Origin: Acanthamoeba sp. SK_2022b
Taxonomy: Eukaryota > Discosea > Longamoebia > Acanthamoebidae
Assembly: GCA_027943245.1 (NCBI GenBank)
Contig: JANDJZ010000171.1
Location: forward strand, 1-46,156
Length of the DNA: 46,156 nt
Direction: 5' to 3'
Shown here: one piece after another, positions 35,534 to 45,563 of the stretch
Layout: the number at the start of each line of letters is the position of its first letter
Numbering within the stretch: position 1 is the stretch's first letter
Made by a program: the position numbers and the translations under genes
Notes under the pieces: generated by a model
Seen by the model: the letters and a program-made list of their open reading frames with translations, nothing else
Databases searched by the model: none
What the model was told of the DNA's origin: nothing

Positions 35534-36971
35534 ATCTTGCAGCCAAACATGTAAAGGTGGAGAGAGACCAGCTCTTAAGCAGAGTAGTGCCCATTCACAA
35601 ATACAGCCTTCTTCGAAAGAAAGGATTCACCTGGGTGCTCTGCACCTAAGACAAATGGTTCAACGTGACCACAGCCACAGTACACAAAGTGCAAGTAATG
35701 TGAAGAAAAAAGAGTTGTATTGGACAGTATTGCTTTACATGATAAGTAGAAGGTGAGCGAGTTGGATGGCTGCAGTCTCTCGTGCTGGTTGTTCGCGGGC
35801 ATATTGTTTGAAGGCGCTTGGACTTGAGGGTGTCCTGAATTCGTTGAAAGCTTGAGGATTGAGAGTTCACTATGGTGAGAGGTTACCCTCTGAGGTGATG
35901 TGTCATGGCTCTCTCTTCTCCAATTCTGTCCCTCACACACACAGAACTACCTGCTCTGAGTGTGGTCACCTCTGTGGTGGTCCTTGGCCTCATGGGTCTC
36001 CCTGAGGACCTGCCTGGCCATGAGGTGGTGCCCTGGCAGGCACACATGAGGACTTGAAAGAGTTCAGGCCTCTGTTCTCCATTCTTCTGGAGATGGGGAT
36101 GGCGTGGGGTCAGCCATCCTCTATGTGTCTATCCACTCCCCTCTTCTCCTCTTCTTTTTTCCTTCATATGTATGCAGGTGGAGGTGGCAGCTGAGGCACA
36201 GATGTACAGAGGGTGCTGGTCCAAAGGGACCTTCACTTGTGATATCCTGAGCCCCATTGGGGGAGTGAGCTGGCAATGTTCAGCAGAACAAGGAAAAAGG
36301 GGGTACCTCAAACTACTGCCCCATGGGGCAGACAAAGGACCAGGTTCAACAAAGTACTGACTGTACAGTGAAGTATGCCATGGAGGGTGATGGTAAAGGT
36401 GTCAGTGGTCTGGGCAGCTTGTTGGTCTTGGCGAGTTGGTAGTAAGAAGTGAAGAACTTAGGCTCAAACTCCAGTTTTGTATCAGGCAGGAAAGGTTCCA
36501 GAAGCTTCCATTGCGTTGGCACCGTTCCATTGGAGCATTCCACTGTAACCGTAGCTGTCATCCCAACATTTCGTGCTCAATTCGCACGCCTCCACCATAC
36601 CTACCTCGCAAACTCCGCATTCCTGTTTACAGGGAGTGTCGAAAATAGTGCGGTGGTTTTTCCTTTTCCCATTTGCGTCGTTTCCGCTAATATCCATTTT
36701 TGTAGTTGCCGAACGGCGGAACAATTCCGGCTCCGAATCAAGAAATATTGCAAAGATATCCACACCTTTCCGCCATCGTTGGAGAAGAAGATGCGCCCCA
36801 GCGTTGCTGGTATAGGGCAAGATTTAGGCACCAGACCACATATATCTGGGGTGTTGGCGGGTTACCCACTGCCGCGCAACCTTTATGGGCAAATAGAGTA
36901 GATGCGAGTGTTCCTTCTGTCCGGCCGAGGCTTCAGACGAGCAAACCCTCTTAAGGGCGAGGCCAAGGATT
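35534..36971. other. 1.4-kb gap, no gene recognised; CpG-poor in 35941-36430
   Basis: Several short frames exist on both strands but none has a recognisable domain. Composition is unusual: in 35941-36430 I count essentially one CpG, while flanking genes are CpG-rich; the TG/CA excess resembles the subtelomeric element. It may be a decayed inserted repeat. No inverted ends found. Confidence 0.5.
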
Positions 36972-38436
36972 CTATCTTGTTGCTGCCGCCGCCGATGTTG
37001 TTTGTGTTGGTGTTGGCGTAACATCGTGGCGCGGGTAGAGCTTGACATTGACGGGGAAGCCCAGCACCACTTCCCAGTGGGTACGCTTGGAGTGGAAGCA
37101 CAGGAGCTCTTCCTCCCCCACTGCGGTGCATTAAGGGCAAGCTCGGCGAACATGGAGCTCACTGACGTGCAGTCCTTGAGCTATGGCGCAACCTGAACGT
37201 GCCAACGTACCATTGAAGGCACTGAACAGGTCATCCTTGTGCAAGAAGGAGAAGATGTGCAGCTGCATCTCTGGCGGCAGGTCTTCGAAGAGCAACGCTG
37301 GCTGCACTCCCTTGCGTTCCTGCTGCTCGTCGCTTACGGCAGTCTGTATATCTGTTGCCTTTTCTTCTGCGTCGCTGACGAGCTTGCTCTTAAGGAAGAA
37401 CTGAATCGAGGCGAGATAACGAGCGCCAGGGCTAGTCGTGACAACGTTAAGCACCAGCAGGTTGCGGCTCTCGTCCATGGCCCCATTCCTCCAAACCGAG
37501 TCGGATCCGGCCCGCGCAGCTATGTGCGCAGGTTGTAGCGAGCTGATATGCGGAGACGCGGGACGGTCGACATGTGGAGCTCCAAGTCGATCGTGTCTGG
37601 GGAACGGCCTCGGATTCCTGAGTGAGCGCAGCCCGCCCAGACGTGGAACGGCGGTAGACCTCGCCCCAGCTCTCGAACGAGCTGTCCCAGTGGCGGTCGT
37701 CCGGTAGATGGCGTAGTCGCCGCCCTGGGCAGGCTGCCAATCGATCGCCGCAGCGTCAAAGCTAAGATGGACGCCCTCCTCCGCCAGGCAACAGTTACGC
37801 CCAGCGGGGCAGCGACTGGCTGCCCCCCCCCCCCTCCGGACTGGGCCAGCAGCTTGTGCGGCTTCGGGCAGACGATCGGGAAAGCTGTCCTCCCGGTAGC
37901 GCTTGAAGAGGCCAAAGCGGACGTCGGGCCGCCAGTATCTGGCCAAAGTCGACCTCTGCGATCGACGTGACTAATGGCGCCGCAGCTCTCTGCTCTCGCG
38001 CCCGCGACCGCGCCATAGCCTTGTCTGACTTCCTGGTCTCGCGCTCGTGCAGCTCCCGCTGGATGACTTCGGGTGCGATAGGCGGGTGAACTTGTCCTGG
38101 CCGGTGGCCGCAGACGCATGCAAACCCTTTGGTGGAACGCTCGGCCTGCATACGATCGTCCTTGTGCCCTCGCGAGCGCAAGAACCTTGTCCAGCGAGGA
38201 AGTCAAATGTCAGGTGGTGATGGGAAATCGCATGGGCGTGAATATACTCTGCGGCTGGATGAGGGATCGAAGTTACTGTGTAGGCCGTAGACCAGCCAGT
38301 GGTCATTGAGCTCCCGATTCTCGCGCCTCGTGGCCTCCTTGAACTCCTCCTCGAGCGCGGCCTCCACTGGCTGCCTCGCCGCTGCGTTGGGCTGGCTACC
38401 GGAGGCCTTACTCCGACGCACACGCACACGCACACG

Positions 38437-38468
<32 letters not shown>

Positions 38469-38520
38469 TACAACAGGTCCATCAGCGCTTGCACGGGCGC
38501 GAAGCCAATGAGGGAAGAGG
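36972..38520 (-). CDS. Hypothetical gene with an F-box-like segment (exons uncertain)
   Basis: Ends at TAG 36972. The last two exons are fairly clear: FEDLPPEMQLHIFSFLHKDD, LFSAFN (an F-box-like motif, about 37200-37280) joined to VGEEELLCFHSKRTHWEVVL, GFPVNVKLYPRHD and a Thr/Ala tail. Upstream, MDESRNLLVLNVVTTSPGAR and YLASIQFFLKSKLVSDAEEK look coding, as do DTIDLELHMSTVPRLRISAR, VDFGQILARYWRPDVRFGLF, ERETRKSDKAMARSRAREQR, FKEATRRENRELNDHWLVYG and LIGFAPVQALMDLL, but in different frames, so introns lie between. I cannot fix the start or be sure all pieces belong to one gene. An F-box near the C-terminus would be atypical. Confidence 0.4.
38411..38466 (+). repeat. (CA)n/(CACACG)n microsatellite in a likely intron
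   Basis: CA repeats with CG interruptions; on the minus strand (TG)n just after a GTACGTG donor. Confidence 0.8.
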
Positions 38521-38619
38521 CGGGGGGGGGGCAGTGTCAGCTCGAATCGTGGTTGGTGTCCGGCTGTGGCCACACACGACATGCGGCGTGGAGGGAAGAA
38601 GGAGGGTCCACGTGCCGAG

Positions 38620-38735
38620 CAATGGAGCAACAAACAGTTTATTTTATTTTATCTTAATATTTTAAAAAAAAGGTATTTTGTTAAAACAAATAAAAGAATA
38701 AGAAATAATAAGAATAAGAAACCACGTTTCCGTAC
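38620..38735. other. AT-rich tract between putative exons
   Basis: TTATTTTATTTTATC and AATAATAAGAATAAGAA runs, bounded on the right by GTACG-type donor (38731-38735, minus strand). Probably an intron or the end of the degraded gene to its right. Confidence 0.5.
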
Positions 38736-39478
38736 CTCGTAGAAGTGATCGTGTCCATTGGATTTACTTGACCTCTTGCGCAAGCCTTGGTAACGCAAAG
38801 CGGTCAGCACTCGATGCACAGGCGCCGGAGGGGCGGGGAAGAGGGGAGTGGTTTACTTCTCGGCGTTGGGCATGCGCATGTGGGTGAGTGCGACAACCAG
38901 CCGGGCGCCCTGCACTCGCAGCTCGTTGGCCCGATCGCCGGCCCTCCAGCACAAAATCGAGGAACTCGACGGGGCAGGTTGACGATGGTCTGCAGCCAGT
39001 CCTCTTCCATCAGACCCACCAGACCTAGAGGCCTCCCGCAACCCGCCTCACAGTGGTCCGGCAGACCCCGGCGCGAGGGCGAGCGAGAGTGGGTGAGGGG
39101 CGATACCGATCTTGACGCCGTTCCACTTGATAAGGCGGGTCTTGAGGCCGGAGGCCAGGGGCTGGTGGGTAGCCGACAGGTTGACGTTGTTTATGAGCCA
39201 CGGAAACTTGCTGGTTGGAGTACTTGAGGAGCGTATCCACTCCGAAATCAACGCTCTCCCACCTATCCACCTATGCGTACCGGTATTTAATACGGCGACA
39301 AGGGAGTGCCGTATGAAGATACTGCTGGTTGAGATAGACCACAAAGGTGTGTGCATCGTTGTCAGTTGCCAGTGAGGGAGGAGTCTTCTTTGCTTCACAC
39401 AAGACGTTTGAATCCACACACTAGTGGCTGCTGAACCTCGATCACTTTACTTCTCCTGGCTGGGACGAAGTCACCTTC
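38736..39478 (-). pseudogene. Degraded calcineurin-like metallophosphoesterase (UshA/5'-nucleotidase type)
   Basis: Clear family blocks: VDFGVDTLLKYSNQ, then TSKFPWLINNVNLSA, HQPLASGLKTRLIKWNGVKI, G-EEDWLQTIVNLPR, ANELRVQGARLVVALTHMRM and NGHDHFYE. A possible GDFVPAR lies near 39470. Several features point to decay. The GNHEFDFG metal motif reads WESVDFG, so its Asn and His are lost. Between LAQEV and GHDHFYE an in-frame stop and a one-base shift replace the usual hydrophobic strand before the GGHDH motif. No exon for the N-terminal D-x-H metal motif is seen. The family's C-terminal half after GHDH is absent. Unusual tiny introns or sequence errors could explain part of this, so a functional divergent gene remains possible. 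Confidence 0.5.
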
Positions 39479-39590
39479 GCTCCCCAGTGAAGCGGCGGCT
39501 GCTACAAACGGATAAAGGTGTGTTGCACAAAAAGGTGGAAAAGACTCAAAAATGGGGTAAAGAAGACGGAAGCCGTTTGGTGCGCGCTGC

Positions 39591-40410
39591 TCAGCGTTGT
39601 TGTTGAGGCTCAACTCTTTTCCGAGACTTGGCCCACGTGTAGACCAGCGCACCGCCCAACCCCACCATCGTGCTCACTGGAGACCGTTACCCACCCCAGC
39701 CACGCCCACCCCACAGTCAGCAGGCTCCAGCTGGAGTGTTGGGGGGCATGCTAAACCTTTGCCGATGAAGGTGAAGGGGGTCTTGAATATGAGCGAACCC
39801 ACGATGGTCAAGGGAATCTTGTTGAACGAACCCACCTGCACGTCGTAATGACCACCGCCGCAGTCCCAACCTCGCGTGTGAGCATGGCACCCACTAGAGA
39901 CGTAGAGGGAGAGAGAGCGAGAGAGCGGTTTGGGTGGGAGGCGGACCATGGACGTGGTGGTGGGCGAGGTGAGGCCCATCGCCCAGAAGGAGCACATGGA
40001 GATGCCGATCGAGCAAGAGCCATTGAGGAAGAGCAACACCCAGAACGACGGCATTGACCACGCTTCCCTGTGTGCGGTGTGCGGTGTGCGGTGTGCGGTG
40101 TGCGGTGTGCGGTGTGCGGTGTGCGGTGTGCGGTGTGCGGTGTGCGGTGTGCGGTGTGCGGTGTGCGGTGTGCGGTGTGCGGTGTGCGGTGTGCGGTGTG
40201 CGGTGTGCGGTGTGCGGTGTGCGGTGTGTCAACCAGAGAGAATACAGCCGAAGCTGGGTCTGAGAAGATAACGCACGATGACAAGATGGTGTCGAGTTCC
40301 CTGAAGTAGAAGAAGCAGGGGATCAGGAGTGGGATGGCGATGATGTTGTTGTAGTACACCATATTCCACTTGCTCAGGTTCAGCGTTCGCATCAGCTTGT
40401 TCAGATACAG

Positions 40411-40477
<67 letters not shown>

Positions 40478-41627
40478 CGAGGATGGAGGTGAGCGAGATC
40501 GAGAGAGAGAGAGAGAGAGAGAGAAATGGCAATCATGTGTATGTGTGTACCGTGTAGGTGGTCTGGCAGGCGCAGTTGAGGAACATGTAGAAGTAGCCGT
40601 CAAGTCGGAACTCGAGGTCGTTGTAGCCCGCGACGATGCTTCCGAGGGCCTGCCGCCATACGATGATGGAGGAGCGCGTGAGTCGATCGGGACTCAGCAG
40701 CGAAAAGGGCATGGCCCTGGCGAGAGGAGGCGCGTACCATGATACCGAGCGACCCGGCGATGGACGGAGAGATGGGGTTGTCGAAGAAGATGCGGTCGCC
40801 CAGCGTGATGGCAATGGTCGTGAAGTTCTTGAATACGGTCACCATCGCCACCGAGATGAGCCCCAGACTGGCCACGCCCAGCCCACCCACTCACAGTCAG
40901 CAATTCGCGACGCACGAGTTGTGCTCCGGGGAACAGAGATTTGAGAGGGGGGGACCTGAGCTGAGAGGTGACCAGCATGGCCACGAAGCACATGTTCAGC
41001 GGCGTCCAGGCATACTGTGCGCGCGCAAGTGGTTCGTTGAGTGAGACCACACACTCGCTCTCGCACACAATATCAGCATGCATGCAGGCACACGAGGCAC
41101 GCACCACTTTCTTTGCCTCTAGCGGCTCCAGGCTAATGCTGCCCCATTGGCCGAGTAGCCACACAAACACCACCACGAAGGAATTCTACGTGCGCGCATG
41201 AAACGAGAGCGAGAGGTGAGAGAGGGTCAGATTGAGGCGGAAAGCTGAAAGAAAGAGGGGGGGGGAGGTGGATGCCTGGAACACGGTGAGGAAGAGGGGA
41301 TAGTCGAAGCTGTAGAAGTTGATGATGGCCTTGTTGGAGAGGGTCGTCGCCATGGAGGTCAGACTGTAGGCCAGGCACGCCACGACCGGGAGGATCCATC
41401 GCGGCAAGTCTGCGCACGCCACCCGCATCGGCACCGCATCACCGCCGCATCACCAATCACACGTACGCATAGGTGAGAGCGGTGCTACTACACAGGGCAT
41501 CGGGGAGACACCGATGGCGCGCCGCACCCTTTGATGAGGAGGAGCCCAGCGTGAGGCCGGGGGTCGCGGGAAGCGATTGCCGCCGGCCCGCGTCTGCACG
41601 CCAACCGCAACGGTCAGTCGAGAGGCG

Positions 41628-41683
<56 letters not shown>

Positions 41684-42008
41684 ACAGGAGCGAGGTGGGC
41701 GAGTGGGGCATGGCAACCGCTCTTTGACCACCTAGCGGGAGGGAGAGAGAAGCCAAGCACGTACGCTGAGCAAAGGAGGGGTGGTGCATGTTGAGCGGAT
41801 CGCCGGCACCGGGTGTGGAGGAAGCGGCGGCAACAGGAGGCGAGACGGTGAGCGAGAGGTGGTCCTGCGCCGTCTCGGTGCTCGTGGCGAGAGTGTTGGT
41901 CTTGCGCTCCCGCCAGCCCTCGCCGGCCCCTTTGGCAGGCTGCACCAAATCTATCACCTGCTCCGTGGCCAAAGGTGGTGATGTAGCGGGGCCGGGCTTT
42001 GTGCTCAT
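39591..42008 (-). CDS. Nucleotide-sugar transporter (GDP-mannose transporter-like, DMT family)
   Basis: Golgi or ER antiporter exchanging nucleotide-sugar for nucleotide monophosphate. The start (42008) gives MSTKPGPATSPPLATEQVID and a Ser/Thr-rich cytosolic N-terminus. Membrane exons: WILPVVACLAYSLTSMATTL with SNKAIINFYSFDYPLFLTVF, NSFVVVFVWLLGQWG, LGLISVAMVTVFKNFTTIAI, GDRIFFDNPI, GSIVAGYNDLEFRLDGYFYM, LYLNKLMRTLNLSKWNMVYY, NNIIAIPLLIPCFFYFREL, SFWVLLFLNGSCSIGISMCS, FWAMGLTSPTTTSM, VGSFNKIPLTIVGSLIFKTP and VGLGGALVYTWAKS; TGA at 39591. The FNK-IP site corresponds to the GALNK motif of GDP-mannose transporters, so that substrate is likely but not proven. Several introns carry CA/GT or heptamer repeats. 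Confidence 0.85.
40071..40228 (+). repeat. (GTGTGCG)n heptamer minisatellite, about 22 copies
   Basis: A near-perfect 7-bp tandem repeat in an intron of the nucleotide-sugar transporter, between the exons ending FRELDTILSS and starting SFWVLLFLNG. Because it lacks stops, every frame stays open and gives artefactual Cys-Ala-Val or His-Arg-Thr repeats. Confidence 0.96.
40414..40475 (+). repeat. (CA)n microsatellite abutting a 3' splice site
   Basis: On the sense (minus) strand this is (TG)n running directly into TGTAG before the exon LYLNKLMRTLNL, in the place of a polypyrimidine tract. A (GA)n run follows at about 40501-40525. Confidence 0.92.
41631..41679 (+). repeat. (CA)n microsatellite in intron 1 region of the transporter gene
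   Basis: About 24 CA units, (TG)n on the sense strand, between the N-terminal exon and the first membrane exon. Confidence 0.92.
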
Positions 42009-42483
42009 GGATATAAAGATCTGCGACACAACAATTGCCTTAATAATTATGTGAATTATTATAGCCCACTAATTTTTCCTGATAATGGTTTTAATAATTC
42101 ACATAATTAAACTGAATCACGGATGCAGTAGGTGGGGCCTTGGTAGATTGATGTTGTGTGCGATCTCTCAAGCAATATCTTGATTTAAAAAATAATGAAT
42201 AAAAAAAATGGTTGCGGGCACCGAAAGAGATTGCCAACCGTACCTAAAGACAGATGGAAAAGAAGAGGAGGGAGAAGGGGAGCGCAGGTGGGAACGGAGA
42301 GAGGGGTCGGGCCGGCAAGCTAAAGATCGAACAAAGGCATCAGGGCAGCGGAATGTTATTTCAGTTTGGCATGCCACAAAAACTCCGAACTCCAAACGCA
42401 AGACACACATGCAACAACGCCTGGCAACTCACGCTTGCAACGCACAACGCGCCAACGTCGGGTCTCTGGGCAACCTCCATCGG
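42009..42483. promoter_or_regulatory. Promoter/5' region of the sugar transporter with an 18-bp inverted repeat
   Basis: Between two minus-strand genes. Positions 42044-42061 and 42092-42109 are perfect reverse complements (TAATTATGTGAATTATTA), separated by 30 bp. The repeat starts 36 bp upstream of the start codon at 42008. The rest is AT-rich to about 42210, then purine-rich. Confidence 0.6.
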
Positions 42484-44007
42484 CTAGCCTCGCCAGGGGT
42501 TGCGTGGCCTCCCGCCGGAGACGCCGTCGAGCGAGAGCCAGTCTAGCCCGCCGGAGCCCGCCGTTCCCTGTCGCCCGCCGGCAGTGGTGCCCATCATGTT
42601 GGTCCGCAAGCGGCTGCCGAACAGGAAGTCGCGGGTGCGGTCGGTCAGCTTGCGCCCGTCGGCCACGATGATCTTCTCCCGCACGCCAGTCCGCCACACC
42701 TCGTGCGTCTTGAGGCTCCCGTTGGGATACCACTCTCGTGTCTGCCCCTCCAGCATCCCCTCGCTCCACTCCCGCTCTGACTCCATCTGCCCGCTCTCGT
42801 ACCACGTCCTCGCCGGCTGCCGCCACGAATGCACACGTCAGCCACCACCTTAAGGATCGCCCCCTTTTCGCCCGCTGAGATGGGGGGAAAGCCAGTGCGT
42901 ACCCCGTGGAGCTGATCGAGTTGATAGTGTTCCTGGCATTCCATGTTCCCGTTCCTGAAGTACCACAGGCTCTCTCCATCAAGTTGGCAGTTGGCGCTGT
43001 AGCGCTGCATTGTTCGTAGAAGCGTGCTTTTGCACGGCTGATGTGGGAGCGGCGGTGGTGGTGATGATGATGTTGAAGAGGAGAAAGAAGAGGAGGAAGA
43101 GGAGGAGGAAGTAGAAGAGGAAAAAGAGGCGGAAGAGGAGCCAGGGGCCGCGCGGGGTGGCGTGGGAGGAGCGTAGAAGTCCTTGAAAGAGCCAAAGATC
43201 TGGATCTGAGCACTCTTGTTCATGTAGGCGCGCACCAGATCCAGTATCACCTGCAGCAGTCGGTGAGAGAAAGAGCAAAGGGAAAGAGGGCGAGGGAGTA
43301 GGAGTGAGAGTGCGAGAGAGAGAGAAGCGCACGTCGGGTATGTCATCAACAGGTATGCGGTTTGACATGACTCGCGCAGAGGCTCGAGCGCTCAGCTCCT
43401 GCAGGGACGTGGTGATTATCAAACACTCGGAGTAGGCCACTGGGGGCGGGCGCGTGCCTGGAGTGACGGCACGCGCACGTGGGCGGCGGTGCGCGGGCTC
43501 TGCTTGCTCTCCTTCCTCCGCTTCTCCTCCCGTCGCTTTGCCTCTTCTGTGCGGTCACGAACGTTGGGAGTCAAGACTTGCAGGACACGCGCCCGCACAA
43601 TGAGAGAGAGAGAGAGAGAGAGAGGACAGCAAGGCCTGCAAGGGCGTGCCTTCGCTCCAAGAGGGCAGATCGGTGAAACGCAGGAGCAGACCCGAGGGTC
43701 GACGCTTGTGCTGTTTGGGCGCTCTGGGCTGCTCTGCCACCGGGTCTGCAGGTGCCACAACACAACACAACCAGCGTTGACCCACAATGGCCTAGGTCAG
43801 TTCGTGGCTTGGTGCTTGGCGAAGTTGATAATCAATATCAACAATAATAAGAATAATCAACAACAGGTTTGCTTATATATGCTCTTCAGTAGTTATGCAA
43901 AGGATTGTGATCTTGGACAAACCTGCTGGATTCGAGGCATCGAGCGATTGTGTGGACTTCCGTTCAGTGTCTTCGTCCGCCGGAGACCCGTTAGGACGCT
44001 CGTCCAT
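42484..44007 (-). CDS. MORN-2 (YwqK-like) repeat protein
   Basis: The start (44007) gives MDERPNGSPADEDTERKSTQ; the exon joins through an intron ending at CACCTGCAG to DPVAEQPRAPKQHKRRPSGL and LLRFTDLPSWSEGTPLQ. A basic segment follows (EEAKRREEKRRKESKQSP), then AYSECLIITTSLQELSARAS, IPVDDIPD-VILDLVRAYMNK, SAQIQIFGSFKDFYAPP, a long Ser run, and the repeat region: LDGESLWYFRNGNMECQEHY, QLDQLHG, ARTWYESGQMESEREWSEGM, LEGQTREWYPNGSLKTHEVW. The G-x-W-Y/F-x-N-G pattern is that of MORN-2 repeats, found in bacterial YwqK-type and eukaryotic proteins. It ends Gly-rich with LDWLSLDGVSGG, PRNPWRG at 42484. Role unknown; MORN-2 repeats may bind membranes or proteins. Confidence 0.72.
43607..43624 (+). 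repeat. (GA)n tract in an intron of the MORN-2 gene
   Basis: (TC)n on the sense strand, downstream of the exon ending EGTPLQALL. A pyrimidine tract as in other introns here. Confidence 0.8.
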
Positions 44008-44096
44008 TTGGTTTTGATTGTCGCCTCAGATTATGAGGTCTTTTCGGCCTCCGAAGCGGAACCACGTTTTTTTTTGTTGTTTGAAATTAAATTTCT

Positions 44097-45166
44097 TTAT
44101 TGGATGAGAAGGCCAACAAGCAGCAGAACGCCGAAGAGGAGGTGGAACTGCGCGGTCTGCTCGACCAGGGTGTCCTTGCGGAGACCCTCCTCGAAGCGGC
44201 GCACCAATCCAAAGGCCATCGGAAGTGCGAGCAGTGGCAGTGCGGGCAGCAGCACCGATCCGCCGGCGAAGCTTCCCGCTTCTCCAGACTGGCGTAGGTC
44301 TCCCAGTCCAGGGAGGAGGAGAGGTTGGAGATAGACCAACGCAACAGCAGCGTAGGCGAGAGCGATGAGGACCACGTAGAAGCGGCGGCAGTTGTCTACT
44401 GATCCGAGGAGGCGTGCGACGGTAAGCGTGCGCGCGCGGCGGTCCTTGTCGAGGTCGCGGGTGTTGTTGGCGTGAAGAATGGCCACGGCAAGGAGACCGG
44501 GCGCGAGCGACAGCAGGCCGGGCACGAGCCACTCCCACCGGCCGGTCTGCATGAAGAACACGCCCAGGACGGGCAGCGGCCCGTAGCACAGGAGGATGGT
44601 GAGATCGCCCAACGCGCGCGCCTTGAGGCGCACCGGTTCGGCCGTGTAGAAAAAGGCCAGCAGCGCGCCGACGACGAACAGCAGCAGGAGGTCGACGCAG
44701 CCGCCCCAGGCCACCACCACGTAGGCGCCTATCGCCGCCGCCACGGCGAACGCCGCCAGCGAGAAGGCCAGCACCTGGCGCGGGCTCAGGCCGAGGTCGA
44801 ACAGCGTCCTGTCGCTTGCGGTGGCCTTTTGGTCGTTTCCGCTGACAAAGTCCCAGTACGTGCTGTGGCCGTAGCACCCCCCCCCCGGCAAGTGAAGATG
44901 AGCGAGCTGTCAGGAAGGAACCAATCTGGGGACGCTGTTGTTGTTCGTGAACACGAAAGTCGAGCGGGCGCTGAGCGTGCTTACTTGGTGAGGTTAGCGG
45001 CAGCGTGGACGGAGAGGGCGCCAGCGAGGGTGAGTGCCAGCGTGCCCCATGACCAGTCGTCATCGTGTTGTTGGTGCAGCATGCGGGCTGTCACATTGCC
45101 CAAAGCCACGGGCACAACCGAGACCGTGAACGACCACGGCCTTGTCGCCAGCCACCACCGCTTCAT
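44097..45166 (-). CDS. UBIAD1: UBIAD1/MenA-like UbiA prenyltransferase
   Basis: Transfers an isoprenoid chain to a quinone precursor; UBIAD1 makes menaquinone-4 in animals, MenA makes bacterial menaquinone. Exon 1 (44985-45166): MKRWWLATRPWSFTVSVVPV, ALGNVTARML...HAAANLT. Intron 44863-44984, GTAAGC to CCACAG, restores NTYWDFVSGND, the first Asp-rich metal motif. Then DRTLFDLGLSPRQVLAFSLA, FFYTAEPVRLKARALGDLTI, LLCYGPLPVLGVFF, ILHANNTRDLDKDRRARTLT (second Asp-rich motif, NNTRDxxxD), and helices to LLFGVLLLVGLLIQ. The spliced protein is 315 residues, normal for the family, with all catalytic Asp present. High Ala/Leu and GC. Confidence 0.93.
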
Positions 45167-45563
45167 CTTCCTAGACCGCCGCCCTGGCTGGGGTTAAAAA
45201 AAGATATTATAAAAAATTTTGGTTGGTGGTGCAGCTCCCACGCGCCAAGATGTGACCTGCACGGTCACCCAAAGCGCAGCTCTCGCAGCAAAGCTTGGGG
45301 CCCAAGTATGGGGATGTCCCAGAACGCTTTGGCCGAGCTGAACAAGGTCTGGGTGGGCCTAACCGTCCTGTTTCTGCACCAGCCACTCAGAAAAAAGAGA
45401 GTTTAATCAGGATAAGGGTATATTCCTCTCCTGTTCTCGTCTTGCTTTGCCGTATCTGCTCCACCAGTTCCCCGCACCTCACCTCCAACCGCTGTCAGCG
45501 CGGCCCCCGGATCGGCGAACAGCAAATATTTTTTTATCATTTTTATTCTCCAATTTTGAGCAA
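45167..45563. promoter_or_regulatory. Divergent promoter region (UBIAD1 / mitochondrial carrier)
   Basis: 397 bp between head-to-head starts, with AT-rich AAAGATATTATAAAAAATTTT at about 45200-45220 and a T-rich stretch just before 45564. No known site identified. Confidence 0.4.

Noticed and set aside
39894..40392. Repeat protein (His-Arg-Thr-Pro or Cys-Ala-Val-Cys-Gly)
   Set aside because: All frames of the 7-bp repeat are open; the region is an intron of the nucleotide-sugar transporter.
44026..45063. 345-residue Arg/Pro-rich minus-strand protein
   Set aside because: Shadow frame of the UBIAD1-like gene; the UbiA frame has all family motifs.
44472..45197. 241-residue plus-strand protein
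   Set aside because: Antisense shadow of the UBIAD1-like gene with no domain.
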